64,000 nucleotides of DNA from Mantis religiosa (GCA_030765055.1 CM060951.1:47348715-47412714); one strand, 5' to 3'. Positions 36,921 to 48,826 are shown, counted from the stretch's first letter. Notes: generated by a model from the sequence alone, not told the origin. A program made the numbers and translations.

Positions 36921-37144
36921 GTAGCGTAGATGGTAGCATGTCTGCCTCACGTTCAAGAGGTCCCGAGTTCGAATCTCGGTCAGGGTGAGTTACCTGGATA
37001 AGGGTTTTTTCCGGATCCTTACAGACGAATGTCAGGTAACTCTAAGCTCCATGGACCCTGGACACATTTGAGCATCATTTCACCCATTTCATTCACCGTC
37101 CGAATGACTTAACGTTGGTGGACGTAAAATTACAATTAAAAAAA
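36921..37144 (+). mobile_element. tRNA-derived SINE, family D, with target duplication
   Basis: Flanked by GTTCCC(G/A)ATTAACC at 36907-36920 and 37145-37158 (13 of 14 bases). The head has GTAGCGTAGATGGTAGCATG and the B box GAGTTCGAATC; the body has GGTGAGTTACCTGGATAAGG and CCATGGACCCTGGACACATT; the 3' end is A-rich. The first bases of the head seen in the 18390 copy are missing, so it is slightly 5'-truncated. Confidence 0.92.
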
Positions 37145-37158
37145 GTTCCCAATTAACC

Positions 37159-37579
37159 AATTAAAACTGGTTCTGATTAAAAACGACCTCAGGAGCTATA
37201 AAAATTCTTGGTATGCATTTTAATTGGCATGGAAATAGTTTAAATCTGTGGTTTTAATCATTTTTATGGAAGTAAAAGAATGATAATCCAGGCTTCTTGT
37301 AAAGGGTAGTTAGGGATGGGAGAATATTTCTCAAAATCCCTGTGTACATCCTCGGAAGGTGCTAAACTTAAGTATCAAATTTCATGTTCACCAACTTTAC
37401 TGAGGTATGCTGTTTACCCATAGGCGCGCACACTCGCGGATGCTTTTCTACAAATGTTCTTTCTGAAATTCAAGGAACCTCAAAACATGCATTTCCTATG
37501 TAATGTCTGACGTTGACTTTCTGAAGGAATACATGTATGTATGGATTACATAGTTCAATCCTTCATATATAGTTCATAT
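37159..37579. other. AT-rich DNA, no gene recognised
   Basis: No recognised content. Confidence 0.45.
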
Positions 37580-37963
37580 TAGAGATAATTCATCAACAAC
37601 CTTCAAGATAGGCCAGATAAGCCTGTTTCGGCTCAGAAGGGATCTTCCCAGCGTCTCCGTGGTCTCCAACATCTCTAATACCAACTGGTTTATACTGGAA
37701 GGCCTGTTTGGTGAGTTAGAGAGATGATCTTGCCATTTCAGTTTGTACTCCCTGAGTTTGTCATTTAAAGTAAATACTTTTAGTTCTTCTCTTATTGTTT
37801 CACCTTTAATCTGATATTTAAGACTACAGCCAGCTACGTACCTAAAAAAAAAAAAAAAATTCATTTCAGCCGTTTCAATTATTCTTTTATCAGTTCTGTT
37901 CAAGGTCCAGGTGTAGGCTCCATAAGATATAACAGGCACTGCCATAGTTTTATAAAACTTCAA
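37580..37963 (-). mobile_element. LINE RT C-terminal remnant, family C copy 2
   Basis: On the minus strand: KFYKTMAVPVISYGAYTWTL, NRTDKRIIETAEM, then a run of Phe codons, RYVAGCSLKYQIKGETIREE and LKVFTLNDKLREYKLKWQDH. Shifting frame gives KPVGIRDVG and later GLSGLS near the 3' end, the same closing order as in the other LINE copies. The Phe run comes from a 16-base A run (37844-37859, plus strand) where related copies have only LR. The 3' end near 37580 is a short TTGATG-like tail. Strongly 5'-truncated. Confidence 0.85.
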
Positions 37964-39022
37964 TATGGTATCATGGTTAACGCGACGAGAATAGAAGAAT
38001 CACTTTTGTATATTTCTACAGCGTATTATAAACGGTCTTTTATTGCGTTATTTGTAGAGAACATGGAGCTGCTTTTTCTTTCTTTCTGTCTTTCTGTTTT
38101 TTCTTTTCCTTCATACACTAAGCATGAAACTAGTTCGTTTCACAACGAACTTTAGCTTCAGACATCTTAAGAGTCTTTAATGCTCAAGTAGTTTGGAAAG
38201 CATTGGGGACTAAGCGACAATAAAGGGAGACAACATATTATAAGCTCCTTATCAAAAGCGTTTGAAGTTTTATTTCATTAAGCTTCCACTTTTCCCCTTC
38301 AGCATCAAGGTTTATGATTTTTTTATTTCATTTTACAGCAGTCCATACATTCCTTGCGCGAGTTTTGCACGTTTCCATAAATGATGGAATCTGACGTACG
38401 GAATCCTTCACAGCGAATCACTTCTCGTAAGCGACATGTGCCTTCCTCTTTATCTTCATTGCTTTTTGTTATCTTTATCCTATCTGGTATCTTTAAATTT
38501 TAAATATCAGGACATGTGTTCACGTCTGGGTATTAAGTACTTTGTTTTCATGGTACATGTATAAAACTGCTATAATATTATGACAGGTCAGTTCTCACTA
38601 TCATTTCACGTATTGGATTGTAAACAGTAATTCGGATTCGTCAATAGTGTAACTTAGCTCAGTTTTCACTGCACGTCAGTTCTTTCAGCGCAGCGGTGCA
38701 ATGAATCACAAGCGAAGCAACCTCTTCCTCCTTCCACTTCGCTGATTGGAGTTTGAACACAAGGCTTTGCCTCTCTCGCACATCACATCCAACTCACTGC
38801 CTATCTCACCAATACCTACAGATACTCCAAAGAGAATTCGTCTAACCATAGAACATCAAATATAGCAAGCACAACCAGAAAAATATAGATAAAGAACGAA
38901 CAATATCTATTTCCTTACATGGGTTGATATCTAGATTTAAAAATAAAACACAATTTGGGTTCATATATTGATTAATTAATGAACAGCTCTACGTTATATT
39001 AAAATCATGTCCCATTTGATGT
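37964..39022. other. AT-rich DNA, no gene recognised
   Basis: No recognised content. Confidence 0.45.
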
Positions 39023-40487
39023 CAAACAAGTATTCGTTTAGTATACAGGATCCCAGGTATGGTGCCTCGCTGAGAGACAACCCTCCACTTTTCTTATGCT
39101 GTAGTGTTTCATCCACTGTCGTTGACAGTTCCATTTCTATTTTCAAAGCAGTTGACTATTATTTAAGTAATACGTGTCGAAAACTTCCTAAAGCTGCAAA
39201 ATAAAAGAGGTACATTTGCATCAGATTATTTAAAAAAGGAAAATCTATTCAAGAAATTGGAGTAACCATTGGAAGACTTGCCGGTACAGTGAGGACTATT
39301 ATATATAAGTTTGATCAAACCAAAATTTACGAAAATAAATCAAGAAGCGGACGTCCTGCACTTCTATATATAGATGGAGAAAAGACAGTTACTTAGAGAG
39401 GTCAAGAAAAATCCTAAAATAAGTGCTTCAAAACTTGCAATTGCAGTTCAAACACACACAGGAAAGTCAGTTTCAGCACAAACTATAAGAAACGTACTTT
39501 ATGAAGCTGGGTATGGAGGCCGAACAGCCCGTAGAAAACCATACATCAGCAAAATCAACAGAAAGAAGTGAGTTAGTTGCTTTTGCGAGTGAGTGAGTGT
39601 GTAGTGTTTTAGGGCCCGTCGACAACAAGGTCATTTGGGCCCGAGTTGCTTTTGCAAAAGAACATAAATACGAAGTGTTTGATTTCTGGAAGAAGGTTGT
39701 ATTTACTGACGAAAGTCAATTTGAGCTCTTAAGTCAAAAGGGTGAATAATAGTGTGGAGAAAAAAGAATTGTGAGCTTAAGGAGAAAAATATAACAGCTT
39801 CAGTTAAATATGGAGGAGGTTAAGTACCTGTCTGGAGCTGCATGTGTGCAAATGGTGAGGGGGGATTTGTGTTTTATTGATGGAATTATGAACGATAAGG
39901 TTTATATAAACATCCTAAAAACACATCTGTCCAGAAGTGTAAATAATATGGTTCTTTCTGAAGATTATATCTTCACACAAGATAATGATCCAAAACACAT
40001 AGCTCTGGACGTAAGGCTCCAGGATGGATGTCGACACCAGACAAGAATCTAGTAGGGAATTTGTGGAGTATTCTGGAAATAAATATTAGGAATCATCAGA
40101 TATCTAATATAAAGGATCTAAAGAACGCGCTACTAGAGGAATGGCGTAAAATTACAGTGGGAACAGCACAATTTTTGATCAAATCCATGCCAAGAAGAAG
40201 GCAAGACATTATAAAGAAGAATGGAGGGCCTACTAAGTACTAACCGTAGCATTCTACACCTTTTTCAGTATGCAGACGAATACTTATTTTGCATCCTATA
40301 TTGCATCGTTTCTTTTGAATGTTTAACTATATTTATGTGAATAGATACTATATGTGTTTCTTTATTGTATTCTCTTTTTCACTCATCAATAAACAAGACA
40401 GTGTCCCTGCTATACCTTATTCTGATGATTTTCCACTATCCATACATCCTTAAACATAAACTCACGTGTTAGACGAATACTTTTTGG
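39023..40487 (+). mobile_element. Tc1-like DNA transposon, inactive, copy 1
   Basis: Candidate ends: CAAACAAGTATTCGTTTA at 39023-39040 and, inverted, TAGACGAATACTTTTTGG at 40470-40487; a subterminal repeat AGACGAATACTT at 40274-40285 suggests an IR/DR-type end. The transposase is broken: HTH residues RLFKKGKSIQEIGVTIGR from about 39215, a second HTH in the 39374-39571 frame (NPKISASKLAIAVQT..VSAQTIRNVLYEAGYGG), then KKVVFTDESQFEL with catalytic D1 (39709), FTQDNDPKH with D2, and VGNLWSILE where the family has IENLW, so the catalytic E is replaced by Gly. The last frame (40028-40243) ends RRRQDIIKKNGGPTKY and a stop. Several stops and frameshifts, plus a 57-bp insert at 39587-39643, make it dead. 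Confidence 0.88.
39587..39643 (-). mobile_element. 57-bp LINE 3'-end insertion with 12-bp target duplication
   Basis: The Tc1 reading frame is interrupted by 57 bases lying between direct repeats AGTTGCTTTTGC (39575-39586 and 39644-39655). On the minus strand the insert consists only of a hairpin (GGGCCC..GGGCCC arms, loop with ATGACC and TTGTTG) and a short tail of CACT/CTCA units. The arrangement equals the 3' end of the LINE at 31927-32317. It is therefore best read as an extremely 5'-truncated LINE insertion. Confidence 0.72.
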
Positions 40488-41849
40488 AGTAACTATGTAG
40501 GTATAGTAGGGGACCGTAGAGTTCGAGAGAGTTCACGGAAGACATTCAGAAATGTTTCCTTTCAATGACCATCGGACTTGGGTTAGTGAGAGCGCCACCT
40601 TCTGTGACTTTCCACACGACTAATCGGCTGGCACTGAAGGATAGATATTTGTTTTCAATATTGTCATGTAACAATTTTAACTTCTGCAGTAACTTGTTTA
40701 ATGACTACAAGTAAAGGTATAATTAAGCATTAACATGGACCAGTGCAATTTTTTTATTTGAATGTTACCCATAGTGTTAACTGCTAATGCACGTAGGTCT
40801 TAAATGTACCTACTGTACCTTTCACTATCTCCATAACCTGTTTAATTAACTACTTTGGGATTATTGTGCCACTGTTCTGGTATCTTTTTGTCAGAAATAT
40901 GATAAAAGATAAAGAAATACCTGTTATTTGCTACGTAAACTATGACATTTTCACAAAATCATTAGCATCATTTTTAGAAAAATAAGTAGCATTTTTCCTT
41001 ATAAGGAGTAGGTTGCGGTAGATTGAGTTCTGCAAAAGCCTTTTATGTTGCCTTCTTAGAAGTGTGCTCATCTTAGATACAAACTTTGGGAGCCATTGGG
41101 CACATTTTTGGTATTTTCTTTCCCTGACCATCTCTCGAAAATGCAAAAGCATTAACTAAAACTGACACAGATTTAGTGTACCCCGAAAAGGTTCCATAAC
41201 ATATCGAATTTTTGGCTGAAGTGCAATACTTACTCGACCATAATTAAATGGCAGTTCAAAATCCGATATCCTGCTTTAACTGCGCCTGTCGAAACAGGCA
41301 AACTATGCCAGTATTCTAGTCCATACCAGACAGATACAGGTGACGCGTCTGGACTGTATAATTACAAATACATAAGAACTTACTTGCCTTGCCACCCGTT
41401 GTCACCTCATTCCTCTCGCGTGAACCAACTACCGACTTGAATATATTGGCCCAACCCCGAGGGCATTACTGCCGTCCACGACAGTCTACCTCATTATGAG
41501 GTGAAACAAGATTAGTAACACTTGAGACGCGCATTTGCATCCAGACGAGACCACCTCTTACCATTTCACAGGTCAAAGTTAAATCAAAGACACAAACCTT
41601 TCTAGGCCACTGATTCATAATGCCTCATTAGAAACTGTTTCATTTGACGTTTGCAACTAGGTTACAGGACAGCCCAACATGGATTATCAAGAGTGTATCG
41701 GTATTAAACTTGCATAACTTGAGTTTTGCTGTTTCTGTTTAAATTAATTTAGCATGGATCCCTCAGTCTGAGGTCAAAATTTTCAATATAAATTATTTTG
41801 CTGTAAATCTCTCATAGCTACTGTAATCTAAGAACACTTTGAGGAGATA
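40488..41849. other. AT-rich DNA, no gene recognised
   Basis: No recognised content. Confidence 0.45.
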
Positions 41850-43428
41850 CAGAGACTCCCATAAATAATCGGACAAACCAGAGTACTAAGTTTTGAAAGT
41901 GAAAAATCAACATTTGCTGTGCTATTTTATTTAAATTAATGATAATCGACAGCTACACGGTTCCTTCTTGTAAGAAAATAAATGTTATTTCACATAAAAA
42001 TTATATAATGCGTGCTTTTTTAAGAATTAAAAAGAAACATGGCATTTTTTGGCCCCCAAAAGTAATCGGACATAACTTGAGTGTGATACAAAATATGGCT
42101 TAATACTTTGTGACTCTCCCTCTTCTTTTCACTACTTCTCGCAACCTATTGGGCATACTGTGAACCAGGTTTTTCAGGTAGGCTGTCGAAAGTTTCCTCT
42201 ATTCCTCTGGCAACCTCTCCTTCAAGTGCTACTTGGAGGCGATGGGGTCTTCCGCACGGCCTTTTTCAGCTTATCCCATACTACTTCTATGGGATTAAGA
42301 TCCGAGGATTGAGGGGGTGGATGTAGTACATGAGGATAGTTGTAAAGTAACCATAGCTGTACATTGTGGGACGTATGCTAAGGATCATTACCCTAATACA
42401 ATTAGAAGCTGTTCAAAATACCCATCATTTCTGCACTTTGCATTTTGCTGTAATAGACTTAGACAGACTTCCTTGTTCATGGTGCTGTCTATGAACACCA
42501 ACTTTCCCACTCCCGTAGAGGAAATACAGCCCCATACCATTACACTCCGTCATGTTTGACTGTGCCTTGTAAATTGCGCACTTCCAGCTCCATGTTTGGT
42601 TTCCTTCACACAACTACTCTGCCATCGGAACCAGCAAGATTGTATTTGCTTTAGTTAAAAAATAACTTGGCCCCACCAATCAGTTGACTTGTTAACAAAC
42701 TCTTTGGCAAATTGAAATGGCTTCCTTTTATTCTTGCTGGAAATATATGGCTTTTTTCTGGCTACGCGACAATTACAATCATGTTTTCGCATGCCCCTTC
42801 AGACCGTTTCAGGGCTAGCAGTCAGTCCCAGGTCTTCCTGAATCTCAGCACAATTCACTGGAGCACTTATACGCGGATTCCGTTTTACCTCTTGCCTATC
42901 GGTAAGAAGTTTTGTTCGCTCTGGCTTTGCTTGAGATCCAATTCTGTCTTCTTTCTTATACTGGTGAATTAAGTCACTAACTCTACTTTTGCTAAGATTC
43001 ACAATCTCTACTATTTCCCGGTATGTTTTATTCTTTTCATAGTGATAGATCACTTACAGTTTCTATTCAGAGATACTCTGCGTACCTCTGGGCCTCATAC
43101 AATGCTCTTGCCATCTTCTTGGTGCACAGTTGACGTACTTCTTTTATGATGTTGTTTTGTCTACTGACAGACTTCACTTATTCTTTTGTATTCCATTTCA
43201 TTTGTGCTGTACGATTCTTTTTGTGTCATAAACTCATGATGTAAACAAGGTTGATTGGGGAAGCTCTTAGTTAAGCCACATTTTCAATCTCTAAAATGGA
43301 TATTCATAGCAAATGATTTTTGCACAACACAAGGAGTACGTTGAGATTGATACACAGAATCTATCCTGCTTTATAGAGCACTCCATAGTGAAATGAAAAG
43401 TCTGTCCGTTTATTTATGGGAGTCAGTG
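41850..43428 (-). mobile_element. Tc1-like DNA transposon, inactive, copy 2
   Basis: A full-length relic of about 1.58 kb, a normal Tc1 size, flanked by TA (41848-41849 and 43429-43430). Terminal inverted repeats share CTCCCATAAATAA and CGGACA on both sides. On the minus strand the N-terminal HTH is clear in the 42799-43053 frame (KTYREIVEIVNLSKSRVSDL, IHQYKKEDRI, then NPRISAPVN). Further on, with frame changes, come DWWGQVIF, HDGG.VMVWGCIS and GVGKLVFIDSTM, then STPSI..SHRS where the SPDLNPIE motif should be, and HSMPNRLREVV, RRGRVTKY before the stop at about 42098. Multiple frameshifts and stops inactivate it. It is a different Tc1 lineage from the copy at 39.0-40.5 kb. Confidence 0.92.
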
Positions 43429-43430
43429 TA

Positions 43431-45062
43431 TGGAGAGATTGAGGGTCTGGTTTTACTCCACTACCGAAGCTTCAGTGTGTGAAATATCATTTTTCAAATC
43501 TATTCTCTTTTCTCATCTGCTTACGAACTACATGAGAAACAGTTTCATTAATAATGTAGATTGACTTAAACCAGTGAGGAGATGACGCAATTCAATTTTC
43601 TGAAGAAATTAAACGTTATATTTTCAAAAAAATGCTTGCCTCAAAGAAAGGTGCACTCATCATGCTAATGTTTATGTAAATACTTCGAACTTTCAGTGTA
43701 AAAGAAATATTTTATCTAAGAATTTTCCTTATTCATAGAGTTGTACAAATTATTCATAGAAAACAGACGAGTAAAGTAGATTATTGCGGTAAGAGATCTT
43801 CTTTTGCGAATTTCAAGTCTCACCATGTAGCTAGCTCCAGTTTCTAGTTTCTAGCTTCGCAGATCGCGATATTAGCTCTTGCCAATGGCTGTTTATATTT
43901 CCGCTTGTGGTTGTATTGTTTCGAATTTTCAAATACTTGCTTTTGTTTCCAGTAGAACGTCGTTCTTTCTTGCCTGGCCGTGCAAAGAGGATGAAATTTC
44001 GAAACTATTACAATACGACCTACACTTAAAAGCTTTTACTATCCCTTGCCACAGTTGCACCTGCTGTTTTTTATGTGAAATAGTGTATAAGTCACAGTAA
44101 AAAATAACATTTTCGAAATATGTATATATTGAAAGAAAAAAAAGAAAGAAAAAAATGCTCTTTTTTTAAGCAATTTTCTCATGTAGCCACCTCCTCTTAA
44201 ACCAGCTAGATCCTTATAAAGATTTATATTTACATAGTCATTCCGTTCTCTTCCTTTCTAATTCTGGTAGATTCAATAAACTTGGTCGTTTTGTCGACGT
44301 TGAAATTCCATCCGAACAAGCGTCAATACTCTTTCCCTTTTATTCTCGTCAGTGACTGGGTGATGCATGGTACCTATGCCAAAACCATGTTCACTGCTGC
44401 CCTTTAATGAAACCCGGGAGAAATTTCACCGCTATGCCCAAATGCCACACAGTGTAGGCATTTTATTTGCTTGCTAAACTAGGCAGGAGAGAAAACACCC
44501 ACTGCATAAACGGACAAATGAGAGAAACGGTCACTTTGCGTTTTTGGCTGCGAGGAACATGTGCAAACTTTCCGAAATTGCGTGTGGTGTTCATCCAAAC
44601 GATAATGAGAAGGGGTCGGGCAACTGGGCGAGTGAGGTATGAATAATTGAAGTGGTTGTATGTTGTCCGAGAACTAATATTGAGGCAAGCTCGATTCCCT
44701 CCGGGATTAATGTTGTTGGTTTTGTGCTTGTTCTTGTTTATCATGCACAACTATCTGTGCGGAGGGCGAAAGATTGACCGATGGGATTTCGAATCTACTG
44801 ACATTGGAATGACAAGTTAAAACATGCCGACCGATACTCGTGCCAATAATTGGTCCTAAGTAGCAGTGGGTTCGTTACTTATTTATGTAAGTCTGGAAAA
44901 AGTCGTTTTTTTTAATGATGTCTTTAAGGCAATGTCAGTTCCAAATTGGGTTCATGTTCTACTGTCACATTAACTAGTTTAAATTCATGTTACAGACAGT
45001 TAGGATAGCCAATTTATTTCTATTTTATTATTTATTTTATTATTTATTTGTATATAAGAAGG
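43431..45062. other. AT-rich DNA, no gene recognised
   Basis: No recognised content. The stretch 45020-45050 is an imperfect TTATTTATTT array just before the SINE. Confidence 0.45.
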
Positions 45063-45900
45063 CCGCGCCGTGGCCGAGTGGTTAGGCCGCTCGACTCTCC
45101 CAAGGCAGCCCGGGTTCGATTCCAGGCGACCGCATGTGAGATTTGTGGTGGACAACACGGCGCTGGGTCGAGTTTTCTCCGGGACCTCCGGTTTACTCCG
45201 CCATCATTCAATCAATAGTTCCATCATCCATCATTCCTCTATAGTTCATTTCACCCTCATACTATCAATTCATGCGAGAGGATCTAGTCCCATTAGTCCT
45301 GGAGCCGTAGGACCAAGGACCCGGGCCTCCTTCGACCAGGGAGTTACCAAGCTGTCCCGAAAGGGCGCCCGGTGCCTCCATGGGGCTTTCCATAGGGCAA
45401 GACCTAGAAACTAACAAGCCTCCCCGTCTGGCCCTGTGGACTCAAGACGGGATGGAACTGGATACGCCACTTACGCGCACCAACACCAAAGTGGGAAGGC
45501 TACCGATATGATCTCGGTGGGGTCTCCTGGTGGTCTAGCACACCTTCTACTAGCTATGCTGACTAGTATGCGGGAACATTAATGGATTCCCTCAACCCCG
45601 TTCTGACACGTACCCGATCTCCCACGGGTATCGGGAACCACAGCCCCCTCGAGTCCAACCCAATCCGAACAACTCCCTATCAGGGAGGGGCTCGAATGTT
45701 CGGCGCGACGTTCCTCTAGTAACGTCAGAGGTACCACGAGTGCTAGGGGTCCGCGGCGCCCGCATCACTCACTTCTCTCGCTCTCATCCCAGATGTTGGG
45801 CTAGCCCCTTAACCCTGGTTTCTTCTATCAGGTCCAGTGCTTCGGTTTCCCTCGCCAGTGGAATCCGCGTCCCCCAACACGGATGATGTATGGGAGGAAA
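45063..45900 (+). mobile_element. long GC-rich SINE with Ser/Leu-type tRNA head
   Basis: The head at 45063-45133 looks like a class II tRNA: A-box region CGTGGCCGAGTGGTTAGGCC and B box GGTTCGATTCC at 45113-45123. It is followed by about 770 bases of unusually GC-rich sequence with no open coding frame of note: TGAGATTTGTGGTGGACAAC, TTTTCTCCGGGACCTCCGG, then a long tail region ending near GGATGATGTATGGGAGG. A shortened relative lies at 26565-26720. At over 800 bp it is long for a SINE and may be composite, with the tRNA-headed part joined to another repeat. The frame at 45070-45414 reads across the head and is not a protein gene. No clear target duplication. Confidence 0.72.
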
Positions 45901-47162
45901 CAAAATTTGCATATGATAATCACACCGAACAAAATAGAGAACATTACGAAGCGAATAAAATGGGAAATTTGAGAAAACAGGTAGACACTGTAAGAACCTT
46001 AATTTTTTCTTGATATTAATAAGAATTTCCTTAAGTCAAACAAAATTGTTGTTGCATTCAGATATACATAGATTCCGGGTCTTTAACTTTCCCTTTCAGG
46101 TTAAAGCGAAATCCTATACCTATGATGGCATAATAAACTTAAAGAACGTGCGTATCTGCACATTAAGTTTCTGCCAATGCTTTAATTTTGTTAACTCCTC
46201 ATAAAAAGTTTTATTACCGATTTCCAAAAAGTTACACGATATGTATGTTGAGTAGAAAATGTCTCATAAATACAACACTAGGAAACAGCTAATTTACACT
46301 GCTCTCCATTGTTATAGGGAAGCCTCGTTTGTGTCCTTTATGGAGTCTGGTAGCTCTTACAAATGTGCAGCGAAACGTTATGTTCGCAAGGAACGTTAAT
46401 CTGCAGATGGGAGATTGGTTTAACAGCAAGTGCACGAGATGCTGTGCAATAGGCAGCTCAGGAATTGGTAATTGAACAAGAATAACTAAGTAGGAAGCTG
46501 ATTCATATGTATGTGAATGTAGCAGTGGAGGGGTTAGCGTCTGGTGACCTAGACAGTGAGGATGGTGGGGGTGGGGGTTCATGGCTAGGCGGAGTGACCT
46601 AGCACAGGTCGTCTCTAGGAAACGTGATCATGCAATACAACTACACAATACAAGCTGACTGATCGTAACTCACGCCCCCACCAAACAAAAACGCCAATAA
46701 TGCGCATAAATCCTCCATTATTGTTTTGCCATTGCATCTCACTACAATCCGAGGCGATTGTAAAGTGGTCCCGGCCCCAGGCGAGTTTAAAACAAGTGTG
46801 GTACAGCAATTAAACCAGCTATACAAATTGACCACTACAAGTGTACTCTGCAACTGCCATCGATGACTTCTGTGTTCTCTGTTGAGCTAAACGATATCAC
46901 CAGTTCTGTTTTTACGGCAAGTAATTTTACTACACAGAACTCGTTTTATTTTAGATCCGGACTGGATAGCATTTAACTCTTCAGCATGATACAGAACAGG
47001 ACATCACTGTAGCTCTTCATGGATTAGGCCAGGTGCGGCTACCACCGTGTTACATTCAGATAGGACGGTTACAGTAACCTAACCGTACTTCTCCATAGGA
47101 GCAGATGCATAATGCAATTCTTATCTTTGAAAAAGTTAGAAACACTTATTTATTATAATGTA
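45901..47162. other. no gene recognised
   Basis: No recognised content; 46280-46620 is slightly GC-richer but matches nothing I know. The TA at 47161-47162 is the target of the following mariner. Confidence 0.42.
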
Positions 47163-47942
47163 CGAGGGTTGTGCGCTTTCGCCAGTCTTCAAAGACATGC
47201 TGGAAACCATATTGAGAAATCCTTTAAAATCGCCTCCGCAGCCTTCACCAGTGCTTCTGATGGTGGATAATGCCTCCCACAAAGGCGTTTCTTCAAGTTA
47301 AGGAATTGAAAAATGTCACATGGAGCTAAATCCGGACTATAGGGATACACTTCAAGTTGATTTTTTCAAGTTATTCAATATGCGGCCGATCATTATCGTG
47401 GTGCAGCATCCAGCCTGCTTCACGGAAATGTGATCATTTACACCTGATATAGACTTGCAATGTTTTCAGGACATCCCTGTAGTATTGTCCAGTTACTGAT
47501 GCGTGTGCAGGTACAACATGCTGATAAAACATTCCATGAATATCAAAGAATGAGATGACTATAACTTTCCCAGTAGAAGCAACCACTTCTGCTTTTTGGG
47601 GGTTGGTGATGAAGGAAATTTCCACACTCAGCTTTGCTGTTTGCTGTCAGGATCACAATGATGTAGCCAAGTTTCATCAGCAGTGATTACGTTTGGAAAA
47701 ATCTCTGGATCTTCCTCTAACATCAACTTTAACTGCATGTTACCTCCATTGCAGCGGTAGGCGATACTGGACATGTCTGAACTTGCCTGGTTCTCACCGG
47801 CGGAAACCAGGAGTACCAACAATGAGACGACTACGGCGTGTTTGTTTCAGACTAAGCTAACAAAATATAGTAAGATTGAATTTTAGTGCGAAAAATTATG
47901 ACCGAAAATAAATTATGAAAATTCTTTATTGAACAGCTCTCG
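47163..47942 (-). mobile_element. mariner element, N-terminally deleted
   Basis: Flanked by TA at 47161-47162 and 47943-47944. The right end, read on the minus strand, is CGAGAGCTGTTCAATAAAGA, matching the mariner at 27851; the other end keeps only about ten bases of the repeat. Minus-strand frames give MQLKLMLEEDPEIFPNVITA, DETWLHH (D1), VIVISFFDIHGMFYQHVVPA, SVTGQYYRDVLKTLQVYIRC, then in shifted frames HDNDRPH (D2), YSPDLAPCD (third D) and SEALVKAAEAILKD. The N-terminal DNA-binding half is missing, with the 5' region EPGKFRHVQYR..LPLQ leading directly to MQLKLMLEED exactly as in the 27.9 kb copy. Stops and frameshifts are present. Confidence 0.9.
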
Positions 47943-47944
47943 TA

Positions 47945-48060
47945 AGTTATGCATGACCTACAACTTCAGAGATTGCGGGTTCAATTCCGGATAGAGGGTA
48001 CGAATTTTTCTTAATCCAGAATTATTGCCAAGTGACTTGGGAGTAGGAAAAAGAGCGTGA
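47945..48060 (+). mobile_element. possible tRNA-derived SINE head, degenerate
   Basis: TTATGCATGACCTACAACTT and a B-box-like GGGTTCAATTCCGG (47985-47998) followed by a T-rich stretch resemble other SINE heads in the window, but the A box is poor and no second copy was found. Confidence 0.35.
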
Positions 48061-48393
48061 ATTTAATGCAGTAAATTAAAGTAATACTTCCCAAAGATTT
48101 ACAGTATGTATGTAAGCAGTGAGCCACATCGTTGACCAGCTATTTTTTTCTGATAATATCTAAATAGTATTTAGAATAATGGTCTAAAATTCAAAATACT
48201 TATACCTCTTATTAAATTGAAATAAATATAAGCTATTATAAACTACCAGATAAACAGAACTGATAAACTCAATACCTTACAGCTTTTACAGTAAATATAC
48301 ATCAGCTGAATTAAACCGACTCTTGCTCCTAACTGGAACCAGGGGTACTATCTAATGCAGAAATTCTAAATTATACAATTAATCAATTAAAGT
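48061..48393. other. AT-rich DNA, no gene recognised
   Basis: No recognised content. Confidence 0.45.
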
Positions 48394-48826
48394 TGTAACA
48401 AATGTATTTGTTTTTTATTTGCGTAGAAATACACTCTGATAATTCTCACGTAACAGCATTACGACACATACACACAGTCTACCAAGGTCGATGATTGCAC
48501 CTGTTTACATCAGCTCTCGTTACTTCATCTGTTTATTGTTTACGAGTGTTCCCGACTGACTCTCTTGTTAGCGCAACCTGTCGTGTCACAGTCTGTTATA
48601 TACCTCCTCTGATAATTTCTAGACTTGTCTAAAACAAACCAGAAACCGACTAATCTCTATCAATCAAGAAGTCACTAGAAATTTCCATTCACCTCACTTA
48701 TCTGTGTCGGTAAGTCTTTTATCTCCGGCGCTATTTTTAACTGCTTATGCTAGCTCTTTATCTCCGTGAAACATCCGTCTGTTATATATTTGCGCCCAAA
48801 CTTTTATGTCCGTTGCCGCCGCGACA
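48394..48826 (-). repeat. LTR, same family as 31840-32677, inverted
   Basis: On the minus strand it starts TGTCGCGGCGGCAACGG and ends TTGTTACA. It shares ATAACAGACGGAT, CACGGAGATAAA, GTTACGTGAGAATT and GTGTATTTCTACG in order with the 31.8 kb LTR, but lacks the LINE insert, so it shows the empty site. The 3' end is shortened relative to that copy. Flanking 4-mers (AAGT and GTAT on the plus strand) do not match, so this could be a decayed solo LTR or one that lost an end. Confidence 0.82.

Noticed and set aside
47945..48060. tRNA gene next to the mariner
   Set aside because: Only the B box is convincing; kept as a low-confidence SINE head instead.
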